64,000 nucleotides of DNA. It comes from Engraulis encrasicolus (Eukaryota; Chordata; Actinopteri; Clupeiformes; Engraulidae). Position numbers and translations under genes: made by a program. Every line of letters starts with the position of its first letter. Within the stretch, counting starts at the first letter, position 1. The stretch is from positions 12,084,407-12,148,406 of the forward strand of contig NC_085869.1 in assembly GCF_034702125.1 (NCBI RefSeq), given 5' to 3'. Of the stretch, positions 1 through 54,600 are shown piece after piece. The notes under the pieces are model-generated. The model was given only the letters and a program-made list of their open reading frames with translations, made no database searches and had not been told where the DNA came from.

Positions 1-203
1 TTCTCTTGTCTCCTCTCCTCTCCTCTTCTCTCCTCTCCTCTTCTCTTCTCTTCCTTTCGTCAGCCCCTCCTCCGCTGTTAACCTCTTCATCCTCCTCTTC
101 CTTTTCCTCCTCATTTCGCCGAAACGGCACTTCCTGATTGAATTCAATCTATAAATTAATGACAGTCCGGGGGCGGGTGGGTGGTAAACTGTGGCAGCCA
201 TGT

Positions 204-239
<36 letters not shown>

Positions 240-272
240 TGTGTGTGTGTGTGTGTGTATGTGTGTGTGTGG
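204..272 (+). repeat. (TG)n microsatellite
   Basis: Dinucleotide array with a few interruptions. Confidence 0.9.
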
Positions 273-773
273 GGTGGGGTGGGGCTTAAATCCTATTCCG
301 TGGGTCAAATTCCCCTTTAATTCCATCCTGATCCTTCCTTTAATACACGATTACACGGTCAGTAACAAGACCTGCATCCTGACTGTTTTGAATTAGCCCC
401 CGTATATCTCCGAGCAAAACGGAAGAGCCTCTTTGAAGAGTCCCAGTCAATTACGGACCACTCTATCAGGCTGTAAACCATCGGAGAGGGGAGGTCACCC
501 GCTCTTTCTAGTCTCAGAGTAGACAATACAAGTAGGTATAGTGTACAGTATATAAAGTACACAACAAGATCTCAGGGGACGACGTTTACACTGTAAATGA
601 AGAAAAAGGGTTTTTTCTTCTGATAAGTGTGGAAACCATAAGGGATTTGGCTTGCAGTTCTGTCCTTCCATTTCTGACTCCAGCTGGTGCTTTTCCCCCG
701 TCTTCTTCTTCGCTTTCTTCCAATTGCGGTGGTGTGGTGCAGTGTGGTGAGTAAAAGAAGAGAAGAAGGTGAT

Positions 774-778
<5 letters not shown>

Positions 779-815
<37 letters not shown>

Positions 816-839
816 GAGAGAGGTAAAGAGGTGGCGGAG

Positions 840-912
<73 letters not shown>

Positions 913-980
913 GGAGAGAGAGAGAGAGATAGAGAGGGGAGAGAGAAGTGGGAGAGAGAGAGAGAGGAGAGAGGGGAGAG

Positions 981-1051
<71 letters not shown>

Positions 1052-1117
1052 AGAGAGAGAGAGGGGGGGGAAAGAGCTGGGGGAGAGAGGGAGAAAGAGA
1101 GAGAGAGGGAGGCCAGG
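779..1117 (+). repeat. (GA)n compound array
   Basis: About 340 bp of GA with GGGA and CA interruptions; yields spurious Arg-Glu or Ser-Leu ORFs. Confidence 0.92.
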
Positions 1118-1310
1118 CTGAGTAATTACAGCCTCTTAGAGTTCCCTCTTTGAGCTCAGAGTGCAGTTGGCGTGTGGCGTAGGTTGCCAATCAAGCTTAG
1201 TGTTGATTCAACCAACGGTGTGCTGAAGTGAAGTGCCTTTATTCTGATTGGGGCCGGGTGTATATAGAGAGAGACCAAAACATCTCTCAAGGAATTAAAA
1301 GTGTGTTTGG

Positions 1311-1379
1311 GGAGAGGGAGAGGGAGAGGGAAAGGGAGAGGGAGAGGGAGAGGGAGAGGGAGAGGGAGAGGGAGAGGAG
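1311..1379 (+). repeat. (GGGAGA)n hexanucleotide array
   Basis: About 11 units of GGGAGA, one with GGGAAA. Confidence 0.9.
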
Positions 1380-1440
1380 GAATGTGTGCGTAGGGGTGTG
1401 TAATAGCAGGACAGCTAGAGGGTCTTTAAATATACACGCA

Positions 1441-1478
1441 AACACACACACACACACACACCCCCACACACACACCCC

Positions 1479-1514
<36 letters not shown>

Positions 1515-1566
1515 GTCGCACACACACACACAGACACACAGACACACAGACAAGCACACGCACACG

Positions 1567-1598
<32 letters not shown>

Positions 1599-1609
1599 CA
1601 CACACACAA
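1441..1609 (+). repeat. (CA)n compound array
   Basis: CA repeats with CCCCCA and CAGA interruptions. Confidence 0.9.
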
Positions 1610-1930
1610 ACTCTTTGAGGGTGTGATTAAATAGTTTAGGATTATTTAACAGGATGGTTTTAGCCTTTCAAACACTGTGTTGACAGGATAACCAATTAAA
1701 ACAAATCACCGAGATGAAAAAAAGGCTTCAAACACTGAGCAACAAAAAGCTTTTCTGCTCTTTTTTCCCCTTTTAAAACCACAGAAGGAAATAGGTGTTG
1801 CTCTTACATACACCTGCCTCTTCACCAAAGCGATGGGGAGCAGAGCACACTGTTCAAAGACAATCATCGGAAATCATTATCATTCCTTCTCAATGAGATG
1901 CGCCATATCCAATCAAAAACTTCACTCAAT

Positions 1931-1956
1931 ACCTCCTGGATGCACAGAGATCGCAG

Positions 1957-2028
<72 letters not shown>

Positions 2029-2060
2029 ACTTAGTACCCAAACTGTTGGGAGCCAAAAAT

Positions 2061-2126
<66 letters not shown>

Positions 2127-2260
2127 GTATATTGTTCCTGGATGCACAAAGATTGCATAGAAATGTATATGTGTGTGTTTGCTTACCCAAACTGTTGGCA
2201 GACAAAAATATCACACACGTACGCATGCACACGCACACACACACACACTACACTTATATT
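1931..2260 (+). repeat. Duplicated block holding facing (TG)n and (CA)n arrays
   Basis: (TG)n 1959-2027 and (CA)n 2063-2124 are complementary arms. The unique parts TCCTGGATGCACA and ACCCAAACTGTTGG recur at 2133-2205. Confidence 0.85.
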
Positions 2261-3298
2261 GCTACAAGTTTTCTCAAGAGAGTTAACAGCGGCGCCGGCA
2301 CAGTATCCAACAGGACAGACGGCTGCTTCTCCACAGTTGTTCATGTTCTTTTTTGATCTCGCTCTCCCTCTCTCTCTATCTCTCTCAGCCTCATCACCTT
2401 CTTCTCTTCTTTGAAAGGTAAATGAGCAGGTAAAAAAAACATGCTGAGAGAGAGAGAGAGAGAGAAAAGTAGGACAGCTGGGAATTCATATTTTAACCAG
2501 ATGCTGATGTGCTCCGCGCAATACTTCTAAACTAACTCCCAAGTGCAACTGTACGAGTGTGTGGGAGAGCGAGAGAGCGTGTGAGAGAAGGTAAGAGGGG
2601 AGTGCTGATCACTACTACACAAAGGAAACACTGCCATCTTGTGGTAGCTTTCTGTAGTGTTGGTCACAAGTGCCGCCCTCCTATTTCAGGGATCTGACTA
2701 TGGAGACATAGGTACAGTACTACACACACTCTTTAAAAAACCAATATCACAAGTTTCCCAGCAGCCTAAGCTAATTTAAATCCTTATTGTAAGTTGTGCG
2801 AATCTTTGAATTGCAGCGTTGAGTTCAAATAACACACACAACTCCACACAATTTACAAAAAAGATTTAAGTTAACTTGGAATTCTGAGGCAGCTAGGAAA
2901 CTTGTGATTTCAAGTTAAATAAACCATGCTGATTTTTTTTTTACAGCAATAGCAGAATGAACTACCGTATATAAGTTATCATGACTTATCATTTTATATC
3001 ATTATCATGATATCATTTTTCTTACAGTGTACAGTCTCACTATTGAGCATTTAAATATTCAGACTTGCATATACTTGCATATAGGCTACTAACAATACAG
3101 ACAGTACCGGGCCGAAATTATACTGTGATTTCTAAGCACCGGGCTTTCAGGAACTGCTGCTGTGACTTATGTTTGCCAACATGTAAAGACTAAAAAAACA
3201 CTCACAGGAAAAAATAGGTCCAAGGCTAAAGTATCCATTAGTAATAAAAAATGTCTTATTTCGATGAGGTTTTTGCTGTCTGTCATTTTCACTGCATG

Positions 3299-3370
3299 CT
3301 CACGCACGCACACACGCATGCACGCATGCCCGCCCGCCCGACCGCCACACACACACACACACACACACAC

Positions 3371-3420
<50 letters not shown>
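3299..3420 (+). repeat. CACG/CCCG then (CA)n array
   Basis: GC-rich tetranucleotides pass into (CA)n. Confidence 0.88.
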
Positions 3421-3422
<2 letters not shown>

Positions 3423-4623
3423 CCTGTTGACACAGTAAGACAAATGGCCTTCCTCCAGTCCTGGCCCACCTGTGTAGATATGATATGTTGGGATGGTGAA
3501 ATGGCCTGATTAAGCCACAAAAGAATATATATGAATCACTCGTCAGCACAGCAGGGTTGGCTGTACACAACACAAGACGACACAATACATAACACAACAC
3601 GACACAACACACACAGCACAGTACAACACAACACAACACCACACATACTGTATAACATCATCTAATCTCAGCTGCCACTATATACACATAGCTTCACCAA
3701 GGGAGCTGCAGAACAAAACAGACTCACAGAAGAAAAAACAAGACCGACTCTTCCCTCTATGTATTTCTATCTCTCTCAGTCTCTATCTCTCCTTTTCTCC
3801 ATTCCGATCCCCCTCTGTCTCCCATGGTCTCTCTTTTCCACCACCCCTCTCTTCATCTCTCTCCCTCTTTGTCCTTCTCTCAATCTCTCTCTCCCTTGTT
3901 TTCTACCTCCGTAGCTCTGTATCCCTTGTTCTCTCTCATCTGCCATCCCTCTCCCCATCTGGCTTTCTATCTCACTCTCATTCTTCCAGGACCCCCCCCC
4001 CCTTTCTCTCTCGCTCTTCCACTATCCCCCTCTCCATCTCTCTCTCTCTCGCTCTTCCACTGTCCCCCTCTCCATCCCTCTCTCCATCTCTCCCTTCCTC
4101 TCCTCTCTTTTCCACTCTCCCCCTCTCCTCTCTTCTCTCCTCATCCCTCTTCTCCTCTCCTCTCTCTCTCACTCTTCCACTATCCCCCTCTCCTCTCTTC
4201 TCTCCTCTCCTCCAAGGTCACAGGTCTGTGGCGTCTGCCTGAGGAGGAGCCCATCTGATCGGGATGGATTATGTCTGCCTCCTGCTGACCTGACCCTGGG
4301 GGCCACCTCACCTCTCCTCTCCTAGCCTCGCCTCGCACCCCCTCTGTACTGAGCCTCAGCGGCCCAGACAGCACGCTGACACTTCACGTCAGCCTCACCC
4401 TCCGCTCCTGCTACCCCCACCTCCAGCCCACACCCCCCTCCCCTCCAGCACCAGGCCCTCGCACCAGCGTCACCTTACCCACTGCCACCCCCATCCCACC
4501 CCAACCCCAGCCCTTGCGTCAGCCGCAACCTCCCCTCCTGACCCCCAGCAAGGGGCGTAGCAGCAGATCGTGGGCCCTATGTACAATCAGCTCCAAAGGA
4601 CCCCACCAGCCATATATCTACAG

Positions 4624-4950
4624 CAGTGATTCTCAAAGTGTGGTCCGGGGACCACTAGTGGTCCGCGACAGAGCTCAGGTGGTCCGCGAGTGGATTTATA
4701 CTTTTCCAAGACAAGCTAGCTGTATGCTCTATTTGTAACATTATTACAGATACAGATTACAGAAGATAGCTGAAGTCTTATTTTCACCACAATAAGACAG
4801 GCTTGTAATGTGAAAAAAGTAAGTGGTCTGTATCCAAATTAGCAGTGTCAAATTAGCACATGTCAACTGTCAATTCATTTGACAGGTGGTCCTTGAAGAT
4901 ATTTGAGGGGACAAAGTGGTCCTCGGTCTGAAAAAGTTTGAGAAACACTG
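4624..4950. mobile_element. hAT MITE
   Basis: CAGTGATTCTCAAAGTGTGG...GTTTGAGAAACACTG with a perfect 8-bp duplication ATCTACAG on each side. Confidence 0.85.
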
Positions 4951-5277
4951 ATCTACAGTCATACATAAATCAGACACTGTGTGGGCCCTCTATACATATA
5001 TACATGGGGTCCTGGTTGCTCAGTTCCACATTACCCCCCCCTGTACGACACCCCAGCCCCCAGCATCATGCCCTCTGCCCCCGGCCCTGACAGAGGTGCA
5101 CGGGACAAAGTTGAGGCCTCGCTCACACTGTAGCCCTCATCTAACCTCTGCACCGCGGCACTGACCACAGACACGTACATGTCACCTTGCAGCAGGCAGG
5201 GGAGGGTGGTGGTGCATAGGGTGGTGTATAGGGTGGGGTGGGGTGAGGTGGCGAGGGACTGTGAGTCAAGTGTGGGG

Positions 5278-5578
5278 GCGGCAGACGAGGAGAGAAGAGG
5301 AGAGGAGAGGAGGACGAGAGAAGAGGAGAGGAGAGAAGAGGAGAGGAGAGGAGAGGACGAGAGGAGAGGAGAGGAGAAGAGAGGTGGCGTCTCTGATGCT
5401 AGCTTCTCTCTCTCTCTGTCTCTTTCTCTTTTACATCCATCCGAGTTGTTTTTTCGTCCCTCCATACCTACCGATGCCTACGGACTCACCTGCCTGACCT
5501 TCAGAAGCCACGAGCAAGCAGCACAGGGCTGAAAAAACAACACAACAACATAACACTCCCTAATGTAGTGCAGCACAC

Positions 5579-5624
<46 letters not shown>

Positions 5625-5651
5625 AAGAGAGAGAGAGAGAGAGAGAGAGCA

Positions 5652-5700
<49 letters not shown>

Positions 5701-5777
5701 AAGAGACAGAGAGAGAGAGAGAGAGATGGGGAGAGAAAGAGATGGGGGAGAGAGACAGAGACAGAGAGAGAGAGAAG
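5278..5777 (+). repeat. GAGGA- and (GA)n-rich arrays
   Basis: Purine block 5278-5385 and (GA)n 5579-5777, separated by about 190 bp of unremarkable sequence. Confidence 0.88.
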
Positions 5778-6002
5778 ATGGAGTGAATAAAAAAGAAGAG
5801 AGAGGCAGTGTCAGCACCTCACCTCTCCTCAGTGGTGTGGGAGTGGGAGTAGTAGCACTTGTGTTTGCCACCCCGCCGCTTTCTCACACCTATGGAGGCT
5901 GGTGCGAACACTGCCACAACCCACTGTATGTCTTTACTTATGCTGCCGATGCGATGCGATGACTACACACACACACACACACACACAAAAACACAGACAC
6001 AC

Positions 6003-6303
6003 TAGGGCTGCACAATGTATCAAAATCACGATATCAAGAGTGGCAATATGCGTATAGCGAAAATGACTTAATTAGGCTATCGCTAACAAGTAAAAAAAAT
6101 CTGTGCTGTCCAATCACTTGCTGAATGTCAACAAATGCGCAAAAGGCCCACCATGACTAAAGACACAGCCCACACACAGACCGACAAATTAGTGACAAGA
6201 AAAGCACTCGGCTCTATTTCTAAATATTGTTTACATATCGTTATCGAGGTATTGCATGCTATTATCGAGTATCGAATATTTTTTTCTGATATCATGCAGC
6301 CTC
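6003..6303. mobile_element. hAT-like MITE
   Basis: TAGGGCTGCACAATGTATC...GATATCATGCAGCCT, the classic form of this fish family. Target duplication not clear. Confidence 0.55.
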
Positions 6304-6316
6304 TTTTCCAATGTCG

Positions 6317-6442
6317 GTAGGCCTACAGCTCAACAAAGCGTGACTCGGCCGCCACTTTTTGCTTTTCAAATAGGCACGACACCGCTCAATCATAAAGCAA
6401 AAAGTGGCGGCCGAGTCACTCTGTGTCGAGCTGTAGGCCTAC
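6317..6442. repeat. Short foldback with ~50-bp arms
   Basis: GTAGGCCTACAGCTC...GTGACTCGGCCGCCACTTTT inverted against AAAAGTGGCGGCCGAGTCAC...GAGCTGTAGGCCTAC, with a loop of about 25 bp. Confidence 0.8.
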
Positions 6443-6911
6443 CAGAAAACCGGCAGTGGAAAACAGGCATATGCTGTGCAGTCAGTGCCATGTCCCATGC
6501 CTGGCTGCTACCGCTGCCGTTGTTCTCGTTCTCTACTTTGATATGTTGTTTACTTCCTTGGACACCAGATGCTTGTTGAATTTTAATGGAGCAGCACCGT
6601 TCAACCTTTGTCTCCTCAATCTGAAAGTTAATACCGGCGTGCATAATTGCATAATGCTTGTATAATTGTGTAGGTCCACGACACTTGTTAATTTTAAACA
6701 GCTTGAGTATCTGAGCTTTTGCATTCGAGATGAGGCACATCACATCTGTAGAACAGGTGGCAATCTTCACGTATGTATTTGTGTTGTTGGTTTTTTTTTA
6801 ACCAGAATTAATCAAATACTAACATGTCAAAAACTTAGTTCAAAGTCAGAGTCCAACTTGAGATGCAGGTCTCAAGGGCATATGATCCGTCCCAAAGCAA
6901 GAATACAACTT

Positions 6912-7300
6912 TTAAGGTGCACTGTGTAGGATGGTGGCCAGATTAGGTATTGCAACTATGCTGCTCATTGTCAAATTTGATCTTTCATGAAATGATAAAG
7001 TAATATTTACTAGTATGACCAAAGTGCAGTAAGTTTTGCAGCAAAAAATGTCTAAATCTGGAAATTCAAAATGGCGGACATGGAGAGGATCCACCTTTTC
7101 ATGTATGAAAAGTACAATTTTCCCATTGTGTTACCAATTTGTGAAGAAAGGTAACATTTGTGAATGGGCAGCATTAATTCTGGAAAAAAAACTGCTGAAA
7201 TGTAACACCATTTGCTGCATGATTGTGCATTTTAACATAATGTCTTTTCTGAAGCTAAATGTTTTGGATGATAAATGTGGTAAAGTCAACATTACGTAAC
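6912..7300. mobile_element. Degraded TTAA-target MITE
   Basis: TTAAGGTGCACTGTGTAGGA and the internal block AAATTCAAAATGGCGGACAT match the other two copies; the right end is eroded. Confidence 0.7.
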
Positions 7301-7444
7301 ATTGATCAGGTAAGACTGGACTAGATATACATTTAGACTCTAGAGTAGGCCTATGACCTGTTTAGTGACAGGCATTCTCATTTCTAAATAGAGAAAATAG
7401 CCAACTCTGGTTGAGGTGTCAAAATGCGGCCTGCCACCCCTTCT

Positions 7445-7728
7445 CTGACTCCCATCATCATTGTGACTCAGCACTTGCTGCACACAACAAGATTGCATTC
7501 ATCCCTCAGCCGTGAAAGGGAGCAGTCCCAAATGGCAGCCCAAGTGAGCAGTGCGGTGGGACAGTAGGTACCATGCTCAGTTATGATGCCAAGATACCTC
7601 AGCCATGGAGGAGGAAGGGAGGGGGAGCACTGGTTAATTACTCCCCCCACCAACTTGCAAGGTCAGGAGTCGAAGCAGCGACCTTTGGGCTACAAGTCTG
7701 ACACCCTCACCGCTTACCCATGACTGAG
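7445..7728 (-). mobile_element. tRNA-derived SINE, same family as at 21331
   Basis: Its reverse complement reads CATGGGTAAGCGGTGAGGGTG, then the Pol III B-box region and the CATCCTCCTCCATGGCTGAGG body, matching the intron 2 SINE. Confidence 0.78.
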
Positions 7729-8462
7729 TGCATCTAATTTAGTTTAATTTTCGGACACTAGGCCAGAAACTTTACTGTAGCCAGGACAACAGCACCAAAA
7801 AAAAGAGATACATTATTGAGCATGAAATACATTTATTACAGAAACATTAATTACAGTCATGTTTAACAACCGTTTTGTCAGATTGTGTTGTGATATTTAT
7901 TGATGCATGACTAGTTTGAGCTTCTCTCACATCCAGCACATCATCAAGTGGCAGAGGGGGAGCCACCCAGTTGGCCAAAACATCACACCATCAAATCAGG
8001 AGCCAGCCAGTTAGCCAGCGAATGTAATTAAGGATTGTTACGGGAAATCACCTCGGAAAGCTTGGCTACACTTGTGCGTCACACAAACAAACAAACAAAC
8101 ATGCCACACACACACACACACACTCCAACACAAAGCACAACACACACACATACGGCAATCAGGGGACTCATCAGGGGCCGTATAATTGAGCATTTTAAGT
8201 GAAGTCCTCCCCACTTTCAGTCTGCACTTAGCACACCACCTGGCAGTGTAATCAGCTATGTATTTAGCCGTGTCCAACAGCAACCCCCCACCTCCAGCAG
8301 CTGCAGTCTTCTCATCCCTTCCAGTTCTATTGCCTCATCAATCTGTGTGTCACACCCAATCAATGTTGCAACATGCATACAGCCCTTCAAAACAAACTAG
8401 CGACTAGACAAGACAAAAACAAATAAACGAACCAGGGAGTGACTAAACAAACAAACAAACAA

Positions 8463-8672
8463 ACAAGCGGGCCCAGCCATGGCTTAGTCGGCTGGGCACT
8501 GGACTGCTACGCGGGCCACCCGGGTTCGATTCCCCATCCGATTCCCAATCCGGGTCATATCCCGATACTCCCTTGTGTCTCTCTCTCACCTTCATTTCCT
8601 GTCCCACTCTTCACGGTCCTGTCTAAATAAGGTTGGAAAAAAAACCTCCCAAAAAACAAACAAACAAACAAG
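8463..8672 (+). mobile_element. tRNA-derived SINE
   Basis: A box TGGCTTAGTCGGCTGGG and B box GGTTCGATTCC, then a body with CTCTCACCTTCATTTCCTGT and an A/CAAA-rich tail. The tRNA head is not a functional tRNA gene. Confidence 0.75.
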
Positions 8673-8749
8673 CAAGCAAGTGAGAGATGCTAGAGAGGTA
8701 GAGAGACAGAAGGCACACACATATTCTACTATTAGGAGAACAATAATCT

Positions 8750-8760
8750 TTATTTATTTA
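8750..8760 (-). other. Candidate NUP35 poly(A) signal
   Basis: On the minus strand this holds overlapping AATAAA hexamers, the nearest canonical signals I see downstream of the NUP35 stop. They would give a 3' UTR of about 1.5 kb that includes a small hAT foldback (9335-9491) and the CA minisatellite. Untested. Confidence 0.4.
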
Positions 8761-8973
8761 TTGTTATGACAAAAGAGAGGGGTAAAAAAAGAGAATACAA
8801 AGCACAGTATTGGAAAAGAACTGCAATACAAAGGCAAATAGTGACACAATAAGAGTAGGGGTGAAGGGTCAAACGAATTGAATACAGCTTTTCAGTGGAC
8901 ACAACAATCAGACAAACAGCAGAGGGGAAAAAAAAGATACTGTACAAGAAGTATGTTACTCTGTCAAACAGGG

Positions 8974-9028
8974 GACACGGACACACACGGACACACACGG
9001 ACACACACGGACACACACGGACACACAC

Positions 9029-9070
<42 letters not shown>

Positions 9071-9076
9071 ACACAC
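8974..9076 (+). repeat. GGACACACAC decamer minisatellite and (CA)n
   Basis: Six decamer units grade into pure CA, showing how the decamer grew from the microsatellite edge. It would lie in the NUP35 3' UTR if the 8750 poly(A) site is used. Confidence 0.88.
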
Positions 9077-9334
9077 CAAAATGTTGTCTCTTGCCATGTT
9101 GCACACACTCACACTCTAAAAACAAAATGTTGTCTTTCTTTTATAAAAAAGTTTTTCCATCAAACCCCTTAGGACCTCAAACAACTCAAAATACATGAAA
9201 TCCCATTCATAACATTTTGTTTTGAGACCTAACTAAGGCATGGATGGACCTCGAGATAGTCTTTCAAAAAAGCTGACCCAGTATTTCAGCTCAACTTGTC
9301 CTGAGAACCAATTAGATTACATCATGGCTACTAC

Positions 9335-9491
9335 CAGAGTTATATCAAGTAGAGGTAGAATTACTCTTACAGATGTTATTACAACACTAGTGGTATGATA
9401 TTACATGGTTTCAACTTTGTAATATCATACCACTAGTGTTGTAATTACATTTAGAGTAAGAGTAATTCTACTTCAACTTTATACAACTCTG
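9335..9491. mobile_element. hAT-like foldback MITE
   Basis: CAGAGTTATATCAAGTAGA...AACTCTG; arms of about 65 bp pair through the ACTAGTGGTATGATATTAC block. 8-bp duplication GCTACTAC on both sides. Confidence 0.8.
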
Positions 9492-10259
9492 GCTACTACT
9501 ACAAAAACACTTCAGGCCAACCAAATCACACAACTTTATCTATGGCTGCATCTGTGTACCTTGTGGCTGAGCTTGTGCACCGTTAAAAAAAAGCCATACC
9601 ACCCTGATTATGTGTGGAGGAGAAAAAAAAAGAAAGAGCCTGGGTTTGCTAAGGACGACTTCAGGCCAAAGCAAAGTAGGGCTCCTACATATTCACAAAT
9701 CTGAAATTATAAGCCCAGAAACACTAGTGCATAATTAGCTAATAGACTGAAGACAGCCCCTGCAGTGTTGCAAACTTTCAAGCCAGCAGATCTTTTTTTT
9801 AAATACACACTTAACACTTTCTGTATATTTTCTTTTTTCTTTCTTTCCTTCCTTCCTTCCATGGACAGTTTTTAAGACATAATCGAGAGCATTGCCGTGC
9901 CGTACATCCCATTCCCCCTAAAGAGACAACATTTCAGTCGAGAGCGTTGTAGGAACCCCGCCTCATCACCCAAAACAGGATACTTTGTTTTTAAAAGATC
10001 ATTCACCTGATAAAGTGCTCATATATTGTCTTTTTGTCTTTAAACACACAAGTTTATATGCTCCTCTTATGCCAACCATGCCCAGCCTGTCGTCAGTGTG
10101 CCACACAGCACCCACGGCAGGGTGGTGGTGGTGGTGGTGGCGATGGCTGTCGTGGTGGTAGTCGCAATCGTAGTACTAGTAGTGGCACCACTGATGGTTG
10201 TGGTGTATACCCCTCTGCCACCCAAAAGTCCCACCCAAAAAAAAGGGTATCACCGCTGC

Positions 10260-19419
<9,160 letters not shown>

Positions 19420-20090
19420 AGTTATAAACCCAGATGACTGACAATATAGGATCCAAGCGCAGTAATGTTGAAGTACTTCCTCGCCGGAGGAAAATTTTCA
19501 AATAATGGCGGAAATTGCGCGTGCTGAAAGAGTCACGGGGACAGGGCAATGCTACGCAAGTTACGTCCAAACGCAATTATGTGCGTGCGCTACGTATGCT
19601 TATAGCCAGCCTGGTAGCTGTATCATACATCTAGATGCTATTTCAAAAGATGTGCTGAATTTTTACATATCAGAAATCACAAGAACAGATTTAATAGTCG
19701 ACGCATTTAAATGTCATACACAGGTGTGTATCTGACATGTATCGATGTTGTACTGTAAGCGCATCAGTATGATGCAATGAGCAACCAACATCACAGTGCT
19801 ATTTTTTTTTTTTTTTAATTACATTCATCCTTCACCTTATATTAGCAAACACTGTTTGTGAGATGCACGACAAAAGTTGCTCGGTAAAGTGGGGTGAACG
19901 AATAGACAGTAAAGTGAACGTGGCGCTCTGTGAGCGTCTCAAGGCGACGTCACATCATCTGGTGGCATTTGTTCACACACGCAACTTTGTGGGCAGGAAC
20001 CACCCGGCATTGAGAATAGCGGAGAGTCCTTATCAAGCGTCAGCTAAACAGCTACTCCCGGATTCAAACCCGGATTAAAAGTGCACATTA
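19420..20090. promoter_or_regulatory. Shared divergent promoter region NUP35/DNAJC10
   Basis: The two genes point away from each other here. No TATA box is obvious. Near 19500 the sequence ATGGCGGAAAT resembles YY1/ETS sites common at housekeeping starts. Around 19587 GCGTGCGC resembles an NRF1 half site. At 19945-19952 CGACGTCA is one base from a CRE/ATF site, and at 19917-19923 AACGTGG contains an ACGTGG core like UPR elements. No canonical ERSE (CCAAT-N9-CCACG) was found. Motif meaning is inference. Confidence 0.5.
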
Positions 20091-20170
20091 TCAGAGAGCC
20101 TCTGATCCTAGAGCAGCCAGTTGCTTCCATCATTCAAGAAATCCAGGAGCTTCGTTCATAGACGTGAAAG
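20091..20170 (+). other. dnajc10: Probable DNAJC10 non-coding exon 1
   Basis: A donor GAAAG|GTGACT ends at 20170 and the next acceptor (TTTTAACCCAACAG, ending 20725) opens the exon with the start codon. The left boundary (transcription start) is a guess. Confidence 0.4.
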
Positions 20171-20725
20171 GTGACTGACTGTCCATGCATTGTTGTTAAC
20201 ATTAGCTAGCTATATCTTGCTAACTTTTGGTTGATCTGGAAAGTTAGCCCACGCTAGGCAGCCAATTAATGCATCTTAATGGCCAGTGCCACACACTTAA
20301 ATTATCTTTTTTTTGTGGAAAGTATTGCAGCTATAAAAATGACTGGAGCTGCAATAGGCATAAGTAGCACCATGTAGACGCGATAAGATCTTTCCCTTTG
20401 CAGGTTGCAACTTTCTGTTTGCTGACCTAACTTTCTTGTGTGATGATGCCTCATATTATCATACTGAGAGTAGCAGCATGTTTTTGATGATTTCTTTATT
20501 TTTGTGCTGTAGTATTTTCGTTCTGTCTGAGAAAAGGTGTTGTGAGTTAATGTCAGCACTGTTCAAATTTGTGTTGAGATAGGCCACTATATTGTTGCTA
20601 CATGCAGCAGACATAATGTTCTTCCAGACTGCCTCAGCTGATAAGAAAAAAAAGTAATAGGCAACAGTCATATGTTATGTCTTGTTGTTTTGCAAAAACA
20701 ATGTTTTCTTCTTTTAACCCAACAG

Positions 20726-20825
20726 GATGCCTACAAGACATCCCTGGTAAATCCCTTGAAGATGAACGAGTTTGAATGAAGTTCACCAAGTTTTATAAAG
20801 TCTGACTTTTGAAAAATCTGCCAGG
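20726..20825 (+). promoter_or_regulatory. dnajc10: DNAJC10 5' leader with three short upstream ORFs
   Basis: Three AUG-started ORFs precede the main start in this exon: 20727-20750 (8 codons with stop), 20762-20779 (6) and 20776-20805 (10). The last two overlap. All end before the main ATG at 20826, the first ATG in frame with the signal peptide and J domain. Confidence 0.6.
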
Positions 20826-54011
<33,186 letters not shown>

Positions 54012-54600
54012 ACCAAGCCAGGAAAATTCTTCTGCAAATTCTGCAAGATGGAAGAGACTGCCTCATTTTTTTTCACTATTAAGGATATCAAATCTGCACT
54101 CAATGAAACAAAAGACTCTCCTCAGAGGTTTGTTTACCGTTTACTGCAAAGAATCATGGGACGAAAATCCACCATTTTGGAATTATTTGATGTTTCTCCA
54201 TCAAACGGGGAAACAAGCTAACCTCTCTAGTCTTCGTGACTCGTATACGTTCACAAAGGAAATTTTCTCGAAAGACATTCTGAAAGGAAAATATCACCGG
54301 ACAAGGAAGACTATGATCACGAGGTTTCATATTACACCTGTCCAAAGTCACTGGACTCTTGTCAGTTTATACTCTGAATGTACTGTTTTACCTTGCTGTG
54401 ATGTTTTATAACTTCAACAGTAATGGTGGAAGAAAGCTACTGTCATTTTTATCTGGTAACTGTAACAATGTTGTTGTTTTTTTTGCTGAGGATCTCAGCT
54501 GGCTTTAATGTTGTGTGGTGGAGAAGTGTGGATACATTTTTTTGTCTGTATGAAAACAGGATTTTTTACAATACAAAAAACATAGGCCAACCATTTTAAT
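54012..54600 (+). other. dnajc10: DNAJC10 3' UTR (extent uncertain)
   Basis: No canonical AATAAA was seen in the first 2.5 kb after the stop. Variant AATACA at 54570-54575 and AGTAAA near 54817 are the nearest candidates, so the right edge is approximate. Confidence 0.4.

Larger units (their letters stand above)
1..8700. other. Intergenic region without supportable gene
   Basis: Opens in a CT-rich tract and contains only the microsatellites, MITEs and SINEs listed. All longer ORFs here are dinucleotide-repeat translations or short. Stretches 2400-3290 and 7750-8440 show no structure I can name. Confidence 0.7.

Noticed and set aside
495..1190. Long ORFs rich in Ser-Leu or Arg-Glu
   Set aside because: They are translations of the (GA)n array with no other coding sign. 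The same applies at 5560-5871, 52184-52741, 55114-55924 and 62022-62916.
8480..8552. Possible tRNA gene
   Set aside because: A and B boxes are present, but the cloverleaf does not close and a SINE body with an A-rich tail follows.
8974..9034. CRISPR-like regular repeats
   Set aside because: Decamer tandem units without spacers in a vertebrate genome; a minisatellite.
19505..20078. Two ORFs (76 and 71 codons) between the genes
   Set aside because: They lie in the promoter/leader region, show no recognisable domain, and have no splice logic linking them to either gene.
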